From assembly GCA_963837335.1 (NCBI GenBank), contig CAWINS010000023.1, positions 36,912-100,911 on the forward strand: a DNA stretch of 64,000 nt, given 5' to 3'. The stretch comes from RYN-230 sp963837335. Its GTDB lineage: Bacteria > Actinomycetota > Actinomycetes > Streptosporangiales > Streptosporangiaceae. The notes under the pieces were generated by a model, which saw only the letters and a list, made by a program, of their open reading frames with translations, did not search any database and was not told the DNA's origin. The position numbers and the translations under genes were made by a program. Below are positions 55,999 to 64,000 of the stretch, in pieces (the stretch's first letter is position 1; each line of letters starts with the position of its first letter).

Positions 55999-56331
55999 CT
56001 AGTGGGCTGCGTCGTACTCCGAGATGATCTGGGCCGGAATCCGGCCACGCTCGCTCACCTTGTAGCCGCGCTGTTTGGCCCACGCCCGGATTTCCGAGCT
56101 ACGCTCCCGGCCCGGCCCGGTCCTGGTGCGCCGGCGGCGGCCGCCTGCCGCGCCACCACTTGCCTTGCGTGCATGGTCAACGTAGGGCGCAAACTCTTTG
56201 CGGAGCTTGCCCGCGTTATCTGAACTGAGGTCGATCTCGTAGGTGGTGCCATCGAGACTGAAGGCCACGGTCTCAGTCGCCTCGCCCCCATCGAGGTCAT
56301 CGACGAGGAGCACCTGAACCTTTTGTGCCAT
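55999..56331 (-). CDS. lsr2: Nucleoid-associated protein Lsr2
   Basis: 110 residues from ATG 56331 (MAQKVQVLLVDDLDGG). The N-terminal dimerisation beta-sheet domain (ETVAFSLDGTTYEIDLSS), a basic Gly/Arg linker (GGRRRRTRTGPG), and the C-terminal DNA-binding domain with the minor-groove RGR motif (VSERGRIPAQIISEYDAAH) are present. It silences AT-rich and foreign DNA and is functionally like H-NS. A GGAAGGG site precedes the start. The upstream region is unusually AT-rich, which suits autoregulation. Confidence 0.97.
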   Translation of the reverse strand: MAQKVQVLLVDDLDGGEATETVAFSLDGTTYEIDLSSDNAGKLRKEFAPYVDHARKASGGAAGGRRRRTRTGPGRERSSEIRAWAKQRGYKVSERGRIPAQIISEYDAAH

Positions 56332-56375
56332 GGGTGCCAGCCCTTCCGCTGGAGCAACTATTTTAGGTTGCCAAA

Positions 56376-56405
56376 GATATACCATGCACCGCTTGCGTTT
56401 GCCAA
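56376..56405 (-). promoter_or_regulatory. Candidate lsr2 promoter
   Basis: On the minus strand, TTGGCA (56400-56405, -35) and TATATC (56376-56381, -10) are 18 bases apart, giving a transcript start about 38 bases before the lsr2 ATG. The surrounding 56340-56580 strip is the most AT-rich part of the actinobacterial segment and the kind of DNA Lsr2 itself binds. Confidence 0.6.
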
Positions 56406-56574
56406 TTCTTACTCCTGAAAACGCGGTCAAAGTTCTCTGAGCAGCATCACCGAGCGGACTACCCGGAAGATAACTGTAACTCTCCGTAATCGAACATGGA
56501 TAGGGTGCCCGCAATCAGCTGCGCCGATGTATCCGGCCCTCCACTGAGGGTTGGCGCTTCGTTCTGAACGCGCC

Positions 56575-56796
56575 CTACCGCTCGCCGCGATCGGGTGATC
56601 CAGCCGACTCCGAAGCATCACTCTGCGGACCATCACCGTGCGGAATCCCGCCGTCGCCGGAAATATCCTCCGGGTACTCGTCTTCTGCAGACTCACGCTT
56701 GGGCCCAAGCTGATGACGCAGGAAGAGTCCCACCCCGATCAGGAAGGCCACGGACACAACCGCAGGAGGCGTCAGAGCGGCCAGGTCACTGAGCAA
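56575..56796 (-). CDS. Small single-helix membrane protein
   Basis: About 73 residues from TTG 56796 (LLSDLAALTPPAVVSVAFLIG), behind AAAGGGG. One membrane helix (PPAVVSVAFLIGVGLFL), then RHQLGPKRES and a long acidic Ser/Asp/Gly tail (DISGDGGIPHGDGPQSDASES). Codon pattern and a clean domain layout support a gene, but no family is recognised. It precedes lsr2 on the same strand by about 240 bases. Confidence 0.5.
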   Translation of the reverse strand: MLSDLAALTPPAVVSVAFLIGVGLFLRHQLGPKRESAEDEYPEDISGDGGIPHGDGPQSDASESAGSPDRGER

Positions 56797-57495
56797 GGCG
56801 CACCCCTTTCCGGCCGTCCTGCTGGCCTTCCCTCCCGCACCGCGGTCACCTCTCAGCCCGTCTTCATCGATGTAACCACCGATGAACATTGGGTCATCTC
56901 ACGCGGGTGTACTTATGCATTGTTGCTCATACCCAATGGGAGGCCGGCTGCGCCCTCCCTGTTACGGGTGCGGGCAACTCCGGACGGCTTGAAGCGGGCC
57001 CGGGGCCATGCCCCGGGCAGCCGCCACCGCGGCGGCTCTGGACAGGCCAGGGTATGAACAAGCCCGGGCCGGGGCCAGGCTGAGGCACCGGCCGTCCGGA
57101 GCCGGGCCTGGCCGGCCGCCGCAACGGCCGGGCCTCGCCGATAGGGTCGACGGCCGGGAAGGCCCACCAGTTCCCTCACGCAGGAACCCGGCCGGTGGGT
57201 GACCTGAACCGCGCCGCACAGCACCGGCCGTCGTGACAGGATCCCAGACGTAGCAGGCGAATCCGCGGCGGCAGCAGCGACCCGGCCCGCTGCGTAAGGC
57301 CAGGTCACGGGGCCTGTAGGTCGCCCAGCGTGGGGCGGCCCGGGACTGGGCCTCCAGGCCGGGCCGGCCGGGGCGGCCGGGGAATCCGGCCTGGGCCACC
57401 GGCGCGAGCCGCCGGGTGATCCGCGCGACCAGGTGCCTGCCCAGGGCTCGCCAGGGCCTCGACACGACAACGGAGAAAGCAGCCAGCGACACAGG
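56797..57495. other. About 700 bases without a confident gene before the endoQ-uvrD fusion
   Basis: An initial moderate-GC strip (56870-56945) is followed by GC-rich sequence. A perfect palindrome GCCCGGGG-CCATG-CCCCGGGC lies at 56998-57018. Open frames here (for example on the minus strand, 56913-57470) are Arg/Pro/Gly-rich with no recognisable domains and look like GC artefacts. No tRNA is visible. Confidence 0.6.
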
Positions 57496-60400
57496 ATGTT
57501 TCACGCCGACTTGCATATCCACTCACGCTTCTCCCGGGCGTGCAGCAAGAACTGTGACATTCCCAGGCTCGCCTGGTGGGCGCTGCGCAAGGGCGTGACG
57601 GTCGTCGGGACCGGGGACTTCACCCATCCCGGCTGGGCGGAAGAACTCGGTCAGACCCTGGTTCCCGCCGAACCAGGCTTACTCCAACTGCGCCCCGACC
57701 TGGAGGCCCAGCTACGACGGAACTCACCGCCGACTTGTGATCAGCCGGTGCGTTTCATGCTCTCTACCGAGATATCCACGATCTACCGGGCGGGTGAGCG
57801 CACACGCAAGGTCCATCACCTGTTGTATGCGCCGACGCTGGAGGCTGCGGAGAAGATCACAGCCGCCCTTGCGAAGGTCGGCAACCTGGCCTCTGACGGA
57901 CGCCCCATTCTCGGGCTCGACTCACGGCACCTGCTGGACATCACGCTGAACGCCGGCCCGGGATGCTATCTCGTGCCAGCCCATATCTGGACTCCATGGT
58001 TCGCGGTACTGGGATCCAAATCCGGTTTCGATGTGGTCGCCGACTGTTACGGCGACCTGGCTGGCCAGGTGTTCGCGGTAGAGACCGGACTCTCCTCTGA
58101 CCCGCCGATGAACTGGATGTGCTCTTCGCTTGACGGTTATCGGCTGGTCAGTAATTCGGATGCGCACTCACCTCCGATGCTTGGCCGTGAGGCCACAACA
58201 CTTGACGTTGAACTGGATTATTTTGCGATCGAGCAGGCCTTGCGGACCGGGTCCGGCCTGCAGGGCACGGTCAATTTCTTCCCCGAGGGCGGCCGTTACC
58301 ACTTGGACGGGCACCGTAAGTGCGGGGTCCGGCTTGAGCCCGCTCAGTCGGCCGCCTGCGAGGGGATATGCCCGCAGTGCGGGAAGCCGCTGACGATCGG
58401 CGTACTCAACCGGGTAACGGAACTGGCCGACCGGGTGGAGGGGTACCGGCCGGACGCCGCGGCCGGCTCCGTCAACCTGGTCTCCCTGCCGGACGTGGTG
58501 GCCGAACTGCTGGGCACCGGGCCCAAGAGCAAGAAGGTCAACGCCGAGGTGAGCCGGCTGGTCGCCACGCTGGGACCGGAGCTGGCCATCCTGCTCACCG
58601 TCCCGACGGCCGCGCTGAGCCGGGCCGGCGGCAGCCTGCTCGCCGAGGCCATCACGAGGCTGCGGGCCGGCGCGGCGCATAAAGAGGCCGGCTACGACGG
58701 CGAGTACGGGATCATCCGGCTGTTCGGGCCGGGGGAACTCGACCGGGGCACGGCCGCGCTGTTCGACATCGCGGCCGGCTCCCTGGCCGACGCCGTTCCC
58801 GCGCCCCGCCAGCCGGGCCACCAGCCAGGCCACCAGGCGGCCGCAGCGGCACCGGCCCACGAGGGTGCCCCCGCTCCGGGTGGCGCGCAGGATCAGCCGG
58901 GCCAGGGTGGCGAAGCCCCCGGGGGCGTTGCGGATGGGAGTTCCCCGGGAGCAGCCCCGGGCGGCTCGCTGCTGGACCGGCTCGATCCGCAGCAGCGGGC
59001 CGCCGCGGCCGCCCCCGCGCCGCTGATGATCATCGCGGGACCGGGCACCGGCAAGACGCGCACGCTGACCCACCGCCTCGCGGCGGCCGTGGCGGAGCAG
59101 GGCGTGCCCGCCGAGGCCTGCCTGGCCCTGACCTTCACCCGCCGGGCCGCCGAGGAGATGCGCGAGCGGCTGGCGGCGCTGCTCGGCCGCCGCGCGGGGC
59201 GGCTCACCGTGACCACGTTCCACGGGCTCGGACTGATGATCTTGCGCGAGTATCACGAACTCGCCGGGCTGACGGCGGACTTTACGGTCGCCGACGAGAA
59301 GGCGGCGCTGGAGGTGGCCGCCGAGCTGGCCGGATCATCGCGCGGCGGGCGGGCCCTGCTCGCGGACGCGGCTGCGGATCCGCAGGCGCGGGAAGTACTG
59401 CGCCAGGGCCTGGCCGCCCGCGATCTGGTGGACTTCGATGGCCTGATCGAGCTGGCGGTCGAGGTGCTGGACGCCGAGCCGGCGGTGGCCGCGCGGCTCC
59501 GCGCGCGCTGGCCGCGGATCAGCGTGGACGAGTACCAGGACATCGACGCGGCCCAGTACGCGCTGCTGCGGCTGCTGGCCGGGGACGGGACGGGCCTGAC
59601 CGTGATCGGCGACCCGGACCAGGCCATCTACCGCTTCCGCGGTGCGGACGTGGGCTTCTTCCTGCGCTTCGGGCAGGACTACCCCGGCGCGGGGACGGCG
59701 GCGCTCCCGGCCAACTACCGCTCCGGTCCTGCCATCGTCGCCGGGGCCCTGCAGGCCATCGCTCCCGCCACCCTGGTGCCCGGCCGGGTACTGCGGGCGG
59801 CCAGGGGCGACGTTCCCAGCACCAAGATCAGGTTTCACGAGGCCGCCGACCCGGCCGGCGAGGCGGCCTGGATCGCCGAGGCCATCGATCGCCTGCTCGG
59901 CGGGTCGTCGTTTCATTCACTGGACAGCGGGCGCGCCGACGGCCATGGTCACGGCGGCATCGGGCTCGCCGACATCGCCGTGCTGTACCGGACTGACGCG
60001 CAGGCCGCGTCGCTGGGCCAGGGGCTGGCCCGGGCCGGGCTGCCATTCCAGAAGCGGTCCCACGACCTGCTGGAGCGGCGCCCCGGGGTGTCGGAGATCC
60101 TCCGGGAGCTCCCGGCCGCGGCCGGCTGGCCCGGGTGAGCTGGCCCTGGGCGGCGCTCCCCGCCGCTCCGGCCGGGACCGCGGTCGCGTCCCAGTTGCGC
60201 GCGGCGGTCAGCCGTCTCGCCGCGGCCGCCGAGGCCGCCCGGACGGCGGCCGGGGGGCGGGGCGGCCTGTCCGGCACCGACCTGCGCACCGCGGGCGAGG
60301 TACTGGCGCCGCTCGCCCGCCGCTGCGGTGACGATATGGAGCAGTTCCGGACCGAGATCGCGCTCGGGGCCGAGGTGGACGCCCTCGATCCCCGCGCGGA

Positions 60401-60773
60401 CGCGATCACGCTGCTGACCATGCACGCGGCCAAGGGCCTGGAGTTCGAGGTGGTCTTCCTGGCCGGGTGCGAGCGGGGGCTGCTGCCGCTGTGGCTGCCG
60501 GGCGCGGCGCCGGACACCCGCCCGGATCCGGCCGAGGAACGGCGGCTGTTGTTCGTGGGCATGACCCGGGCCCGCACCCACCTGCTGCTGAGCTGTGCGG
60601 CGCGGCGGAGCAGGCACGGCAGCAGCGCCGAGACCGGGATCTCGCCGTTCCTGACAGCACCGCGAGCCGCGCCAGCACCGGCACCGGCTCCCTCTCCCGC
60701 ACCAGCGCCGGCAGCTCGGCCATCAGGTCAGAACAATCAAGGTGAGACGCCAGGGCGGCGATCGTGGCGGTGA
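57496..60773 (+). CDS. Endonuclease Q-like PHP nuclease fused to UvrD-family helicase (frameshift near 60130)
   Basis: About 1,090 residues when joined. Residues 1-410 match the EndoQ/TIGR00375 family: PHP metal motifs HADLHIHSRFS, GTGDFTHPGW, SNSDAHSPPM, and the Cys finger CEGICPQCGKPLTIGVLNR (near 288). EndoQ cuts DNA 5' of deaminated or abasic bases. A Pro/Gly/Gln-rich linker (about 435-490) leads to a superfamily 1 helicase: Walker A AGPGTGKTRTL (near 513), LTFTRRAAEEM, SVDEYQDID (near 676), GDPDQAIYRFRGAD (near 704), TMHAAKGLEFEVVFL, and FVGMTRARTHL. The frame changes near 60120-60140, between motifs IV and V. The nuclease half is lower in GC than the helicase half. Likely a DNA-lesion nicking and unwinding enzyme. 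Confidence 0.9.
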
Positions 60774-60802
60774 TCGCGGCGGTGATCGTGGCGGTGATCG
60801 TG
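60755..60802 (+). repeat. 12-bp tandem repeat, four copies, across the fusion gene's stop
   Basis: GCGG(C/T)GATCG(T/C)G units at 60755, 60767, 60779 and 60791. It covers the helicase stop codon and lies at the edge of the composition change. Confidence 0.85.
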
Positions 60803-60922
60803 GTGACCGGGTCAACAGGGGCGAAGGCGGCGATGGAGGCAGGGGCGACAACCGCCGCTAGACTCGCGCCGTCAAACGTCGCTGCAGCCGGCACGTGCTG
60901 CAAGACGCTTTCGCAGTTCCCA

Positions 60923-60965
60923 AAAAGCAAAAGGCCGATGCTGATCGCATCGGCCTTTTGCTTTT
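60923..60965 (-). terminator. Bidirectional terminator at the composition boundary
   Basis: Perfect 19-bp stem: AAAAGCAAAAGGCCGATGC (60923-60941) pairs with GCATCGGCCTTTTGCTTTT (60947-60965) with loop TGATC. A-tracts and T-tracts flank both sides, so it would stop transcription from either direction. It is the terminator of the minus-strand MFS gene and looks unlike the GC-rich hairpins elsewhere in this window. Confidence 0.9.
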
Positions 60966-61002
60966 GCCCTTTATTGTCTTCGTACGTAAACACCAACCAC
61001 GC

Positions 61003-62328
61003 CTAGCTGGGCAGCGGCTTCCCTTTGGTCTCTTCGCGAAACGGCAGCAACCCAATGCCCACGACAAAAGCCAATCCAGTAACGCCACTGGCGTGCGCAC
61101 CGCTCAAAGTGAGATGCCCGCGCCCACCAGAAACGTCATGCCCGCCGCCGCAAACCGTCCAATGTCGTGTTGAACGCAAACGCGCTCGCGCGGCATTCCG
61201 TGCTGTATCTGCTCGGGCAGCCAAATGAGTACACGATGAAATTTGCTCCGCCTACACCGAGCAGAAAAGAACAAGCCAGAAACCAGTGCGGACGCGTTCA
61301 TATTCAGGTAAAAGACATGCCCGAATGCCAGCCAGATCGCGCCGCCCATAAATGCAAAAAAGATGCCGAGTGTCGGCTTGCGCCCCAGCCGGTCGGCGAG
61401 CGGTGGCACGAGCAAAGCTCCCAGCACCGTCCCAATTCCCAGCAGCGCCGATGAATAGGAAGCCAGCTGAGCAGCTTCCACCGCTGCCCGGCCCTCCTTC
61501 ATTGCGATGTAGGTCATCGCCGTGGGCACATACACCGATCCTGCCCACAACCCAACCAGCGACACGATCAGGTACAACGAATTGAAAATGGTGCGGCGCA
61601 GGTACGTCTTCGAAAACAGCATAAAAAACGAGCGATGCATCGTCCATTCATCGCCCAGTTCTTTTTGCTGGATCTTCCGAACGTTCCGGTTCCTTCACAT
61701 TATTGCGAATCAACGCGACCAGCAGCGCGGGCACACCGCCCACGACAAACATGTACCGCCAGCCGAAATGGCTGCCGATAAAGTAATTTGCCGGCTGCCG
61801 CGAACAGAAAGCCGAAATAATATCCGGTGTGCATCAGCGCGCCGCCCCACGTACGGCGCTTTTCCGGCCAATCCTCGGAAACCAGCGACGCTCCGATGGC
61901 CCATTCGCCGCCGATGCCAATCCCCGCCAAAAAACCTGAAAATCGCCAGACTCCAAACGCCAGTCGAGAAAGCGGAGAGCAGCGTGAAAAATGAAAACGC
62001 AGACGACGCCTAACATCATGGTTCGCACGCGGCCAAAACGATCGGCGACCGGGCCCCAGACCAGCGCCGTGCCCCAGCCGATCATGAACAGGGCGAACAG
62101 CAAGCCTCCGTAAAAACCAACGTTAGCCGTAGTCGCCGGAATTCCCGACCGCGGCAGCAACTCACGCAGCGCCGGCACCAGCACCAGTGAATAGATGAAT
62201 GAATCCATGCCATCCATGGTCCATCCGCCCCACGCTGCCCAGAAACTGCGCACCTGGTTCTTTGTCAGCCGCGTGGTCGTTTGCGGCGCATCCATCGTAG
62301 TCGTGGACGTGGGCGTGGGCGTTTTCAC
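61003..62328 (-). CDS. MFS transporter, broken by about four frameshifts
   Basis: Twelve-helix major facilitator. GTG 62328 behind AAAGGA starts MKTPTPTSTTTMDAPQ. Helix 1 region FWAAWGGWTMDGMDSFIYSLVL; the MFS loop signature WGPVADRFGRVRTMML; then GIGIGGEWAIGASLVSEDWP, WRYMFVVGGVPALLVALIRN, LLVPPLADRLGRKPTLG, and the end EETKGKPLPS. Frame changes occur near 61930, 61795, 61645 and 61215. About 440 residues when joined; resembles sugar/organic-acid or aromatic-acid symporters. Composition (about 50-57% GC locally) and lack of GC-rich codon bias differ from everything before 60.8 kb. Confidence 0.78.
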
Positions 62329-62582
62329 TGGATTCCTTTCAAATTGTCCAAGCGGGGCATTGTATATTACCTGTCTGCGACGGTCATCGTTTCTTCGGGA
62401 GCGTGTGCAGAACCTCGGGTTGTGCTGGCCGCACTGGACACCGGTATCCTGCGCCGCGGAATCCTGCGCCGCAGCCGCAAGTCCGCGATAAACTATGTTT
62501 TCAAACGTATCCCGATTGAACTCATCGGCCAGCTGCGCACTGGCCGCAGCCGTCTGCAATCGGCAAACCTCCGGGGGCCGCC

Positions 62583-63650
62583 ATGAGCCGTAAGAAAAAT
62601 GCGATTACGCGCCGCGAATTTATCGCGGCGAGCTCGAGCGCCGCAGCCGCAGCGGCGACAGGGTTACTGTTTCCCGGCCTGGCCTCGGCGCAGCGCAAAC
62701 CTCTGTGCATTGACGTCCACGCCCACTATTGGACCGACGAGTATCTCGATCTGGTAACAAGCTACGGCAAAACCGATACCAATATCCAGCGCGGACGCGG
62801 CGCGGGCCCATCCGAAACCGACATTTCCAAACGTTTTGCCATGATGGATGCCGCCGGCGTCGATTTGCAGGTACTCTCGGTATCTCCGCAGATGCCGCAT
62901 TTTGAAAACAAAGCTCACGCGGTCGCAGCCGCGAGAAAAGCGAATGACATGTTTGCCGAAGCTGTGCGGCGCTGGCCGAAACGGTTTGCGGCCTTCGCGG
63001 CTTTGCCATTGCCCCACGTCACCGAGTCGCTCGCTGAACTCGATCGCGCGCTGGGCGAACTGCGGATGCTGGGCGTCGCCAATACCACCTCCATCGTCGG
63101 CCACTCAGTCGCCGATCCGCAGTTCATGCCCATCTACGAGGAGCTCAACCGCCGCGGTTCCTGAAATGTTTCTGCACCCCACCGGCAATAATGCGAATAC
63201 GCCGCTGATTGCCGATTACAAGCTTACTTGGATGATTGGCGCTCCGGCCGAGGAGGTAATTGCCGTGCTGCAACTGATCGCCGCCGGTGTGCCGAAACGC
63301 TTTCCAAATATGAAGATCATTCATTCGCATTTGGGCGGCGCGGTGGCGATGGTTTTGAAGCGCTGGGACAGCGTTTCCACCTGGGAATATCCGCAAATGC
63401 CGGAACGCCCCAGCATCGCCGCTCGCCGGATGTGGTACGACACGGTCGATTACGGCGATGTGCCGGCATTGCGCGCAACCGTGGATTCGCTCGGCATCGG
63501 CCAGGTGGTGCTGGGCAGCGATTTTCCGTACGAAACCGGCGTGAAAATGCCTATCGCCTGGCCGTCAGCTACATACGTGATTCCGGTTTTAAAAAGGAAG
63601 AGATTGAACGCATCTTGTCCGGAAACGCCGCAAGCCTATTGCGGCTGTAA
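62583..63650 (+). CDS. Tat-exported amidohydrolase (ACMSD-like), two frameshifts
   Basis: The N-terminus has the twin-arginine signal ITRREFIAASSSAAAAAATG, cleaved near ASAQ. The barrel starts CIDVHAHYWTDEYLDL (His46, His48), continues DLQVLSVSPQMPHFE, then in other frames IIHSHLGGAVAMVLKRWD and VVLGSDFPYETGVKMP, ending GFKKEEIERILSGNAASLL. This fits the Amidohydro_2 (ACMSD / 2-hydroxy-3-carboxymuconate-type) family, hydrolases or decarboxylases of small aromatic or keto acids. Frames change near 63160 and 63550. About 355 residues. Divergent from the MFS gene. Confidence 0.8.
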
Positions 63651-63677
63651 ACATTCGCGGCGCGGCGTGCAGTTTTA

Positions 63678-64000
63678 ATGTTGCCGCTTGAGGGCGTCAC
63701 CGTCATCGCGCTGGAGCAAGCCATCGCTGCTCCGTTTGCCACGCGCCAGCTCGCCGATCTGGGCGCTCGCGTGATTAAAATCGAACGGCCGGGCGTCGGC
63801 GACTTTGCCCGCCATTACGATGCAACCGTTCTCGGGATGTCCAGCCATTTCGTCTGGGCAAACCGCTCCAAAGAATCGCTGACGGTCGATCTGAAGCGGC
63901 CCTGAGTCCCTCAAGGAAATTCTTGCGCGGCTGCTGGCAAAGGCAGATGTGTTCATTCAAAACCTGATCCCGGGAGGCGCCGAAAGGCTGGGGCTGGGTA
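63678..64000 (+). CDS. Family III CoA-transferase, N-terminal part (frameshift near 63901; runs off window)
   Basis: CaiB/BaiF type: MLPLEGVTVIALEQAIAAPFATRQLADLGARVIKIERPGVGDFARHYD is the family start, followed by MSSHFVWANRSKESLTVDLK. One apparent extra C in CGGCCCTGAG near 63901 gives a false stop; the other frame continues ESLKEILARLLAKADVFIQNLIPGGAERLGLG. These enzymes move CoA between carboxylic acids in degradation pathways. It begins 27 bases after the amidohydrolase and probably shares its transcript. The catalytic Asp lies beyond the window. Confidence 0.85.

Noticed and set aside
55780..56223. Possible plus-strand gene over the minisatellite
   Set aside because: Lys/Gln/Pro repeats translated from the 16-bp satellite and then the antisense of lsr2; no domain or start signal.
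56913..57470. Minus-strand open frame before the EndoQ-UvrD gene
   Set aside because: Arg/Pro/Gly-rich, no recognisable motif, no ribosome site.

Overview
The window is almost entirely (about 2-60,773) a very GC-rich actinobacterial chromosome segment. The gene content is that of the class Actinomycetes: a dnaK-grpE-dnaJ-hspR-clpB operon with HspR (HAIR) operators, Lsr2, RadA/DisA, ClpC, DUF3151, DUF2516, and an EtfD-type Fe-S oxidoreductase. Gene order resembles several separate Mycobacterium tuberculosis neighbourhoods: etfD/dnaK/hspR/DedA/fba/DUF3151/purA/pyrE/clpB; XRE/HbhA-like/DUF2516; purD/purB/purC; and radA/disA/mutY/clpC/lsr2. The long low-complexity tails and dispersed G/C-rich palindromes suggest a large-genome actinomycete (Streptosporangiales-like is a guess), not a mycobacterium.

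Layout. 1-7.3 kb: 3' part of argS, a membrane-anchored DUF5666-like protein, a two-component system, a TMEM175-like channel and an EtfD-like oxidoreductase. 7.7-10.7 kb: two tandem secreted seven-repeat (probably seven-bladed propeller) proteins, both broken by many frame changes, each with a similar leader and a similar 3' hairpin. 10.8-18.2 kb: the heat-shock chaperone operon. 18.2-27.4 kb: TPR protein, NYN-domain protein, epimerase, pyrE, DedA, fructose-bisphosphate aldolase, phosphoesterase, AbiEi-like protein, DUF3151. 27.4-34.3 kb: purine synthesis (purA, purD, purB, purC) with a GNAT and an LtrA protein. 34.5-42.4 kb: MurA, a novel-looking regulator, an aromatic/histidinol-phosphate aminotransferase, a secreted GH127-type glycosidase, and a BlaI/M56 pair. 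42.4-47.6 kb, minus strand: AlaX, DUF2516, short HbhA-like protein, XRE regulator, asparaginase, BKACE and a TIM-barrel isomerase. 47.7-57 kb: RadA, DisA, membrane protein, MutY, ClpC, Lsr2. 57.5-60.8 kb: an EndoQ-UvrD fusion.

From about 60.9 kb to the end, composition and style change sharply to about 50-57% GC (hand counts of short stretches). This part has an MFS transporter, a Tat-exported amidohydrolase and a family III CoA-transferase. It looks like another organism's DNA: either an assembly chimera or a recent transfer.

Single-base frame changes, mostly apparent +1 C or G, interrupt genes that should be indispensable (dnaJ, fba, purB). Many are therefore probably base-calling errors, as in an unpolished long-read or metagenome assembly. 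I annotated such genes across their full span. Frame changes are much denser in the two propeller genes and in the terminal low-GC block.
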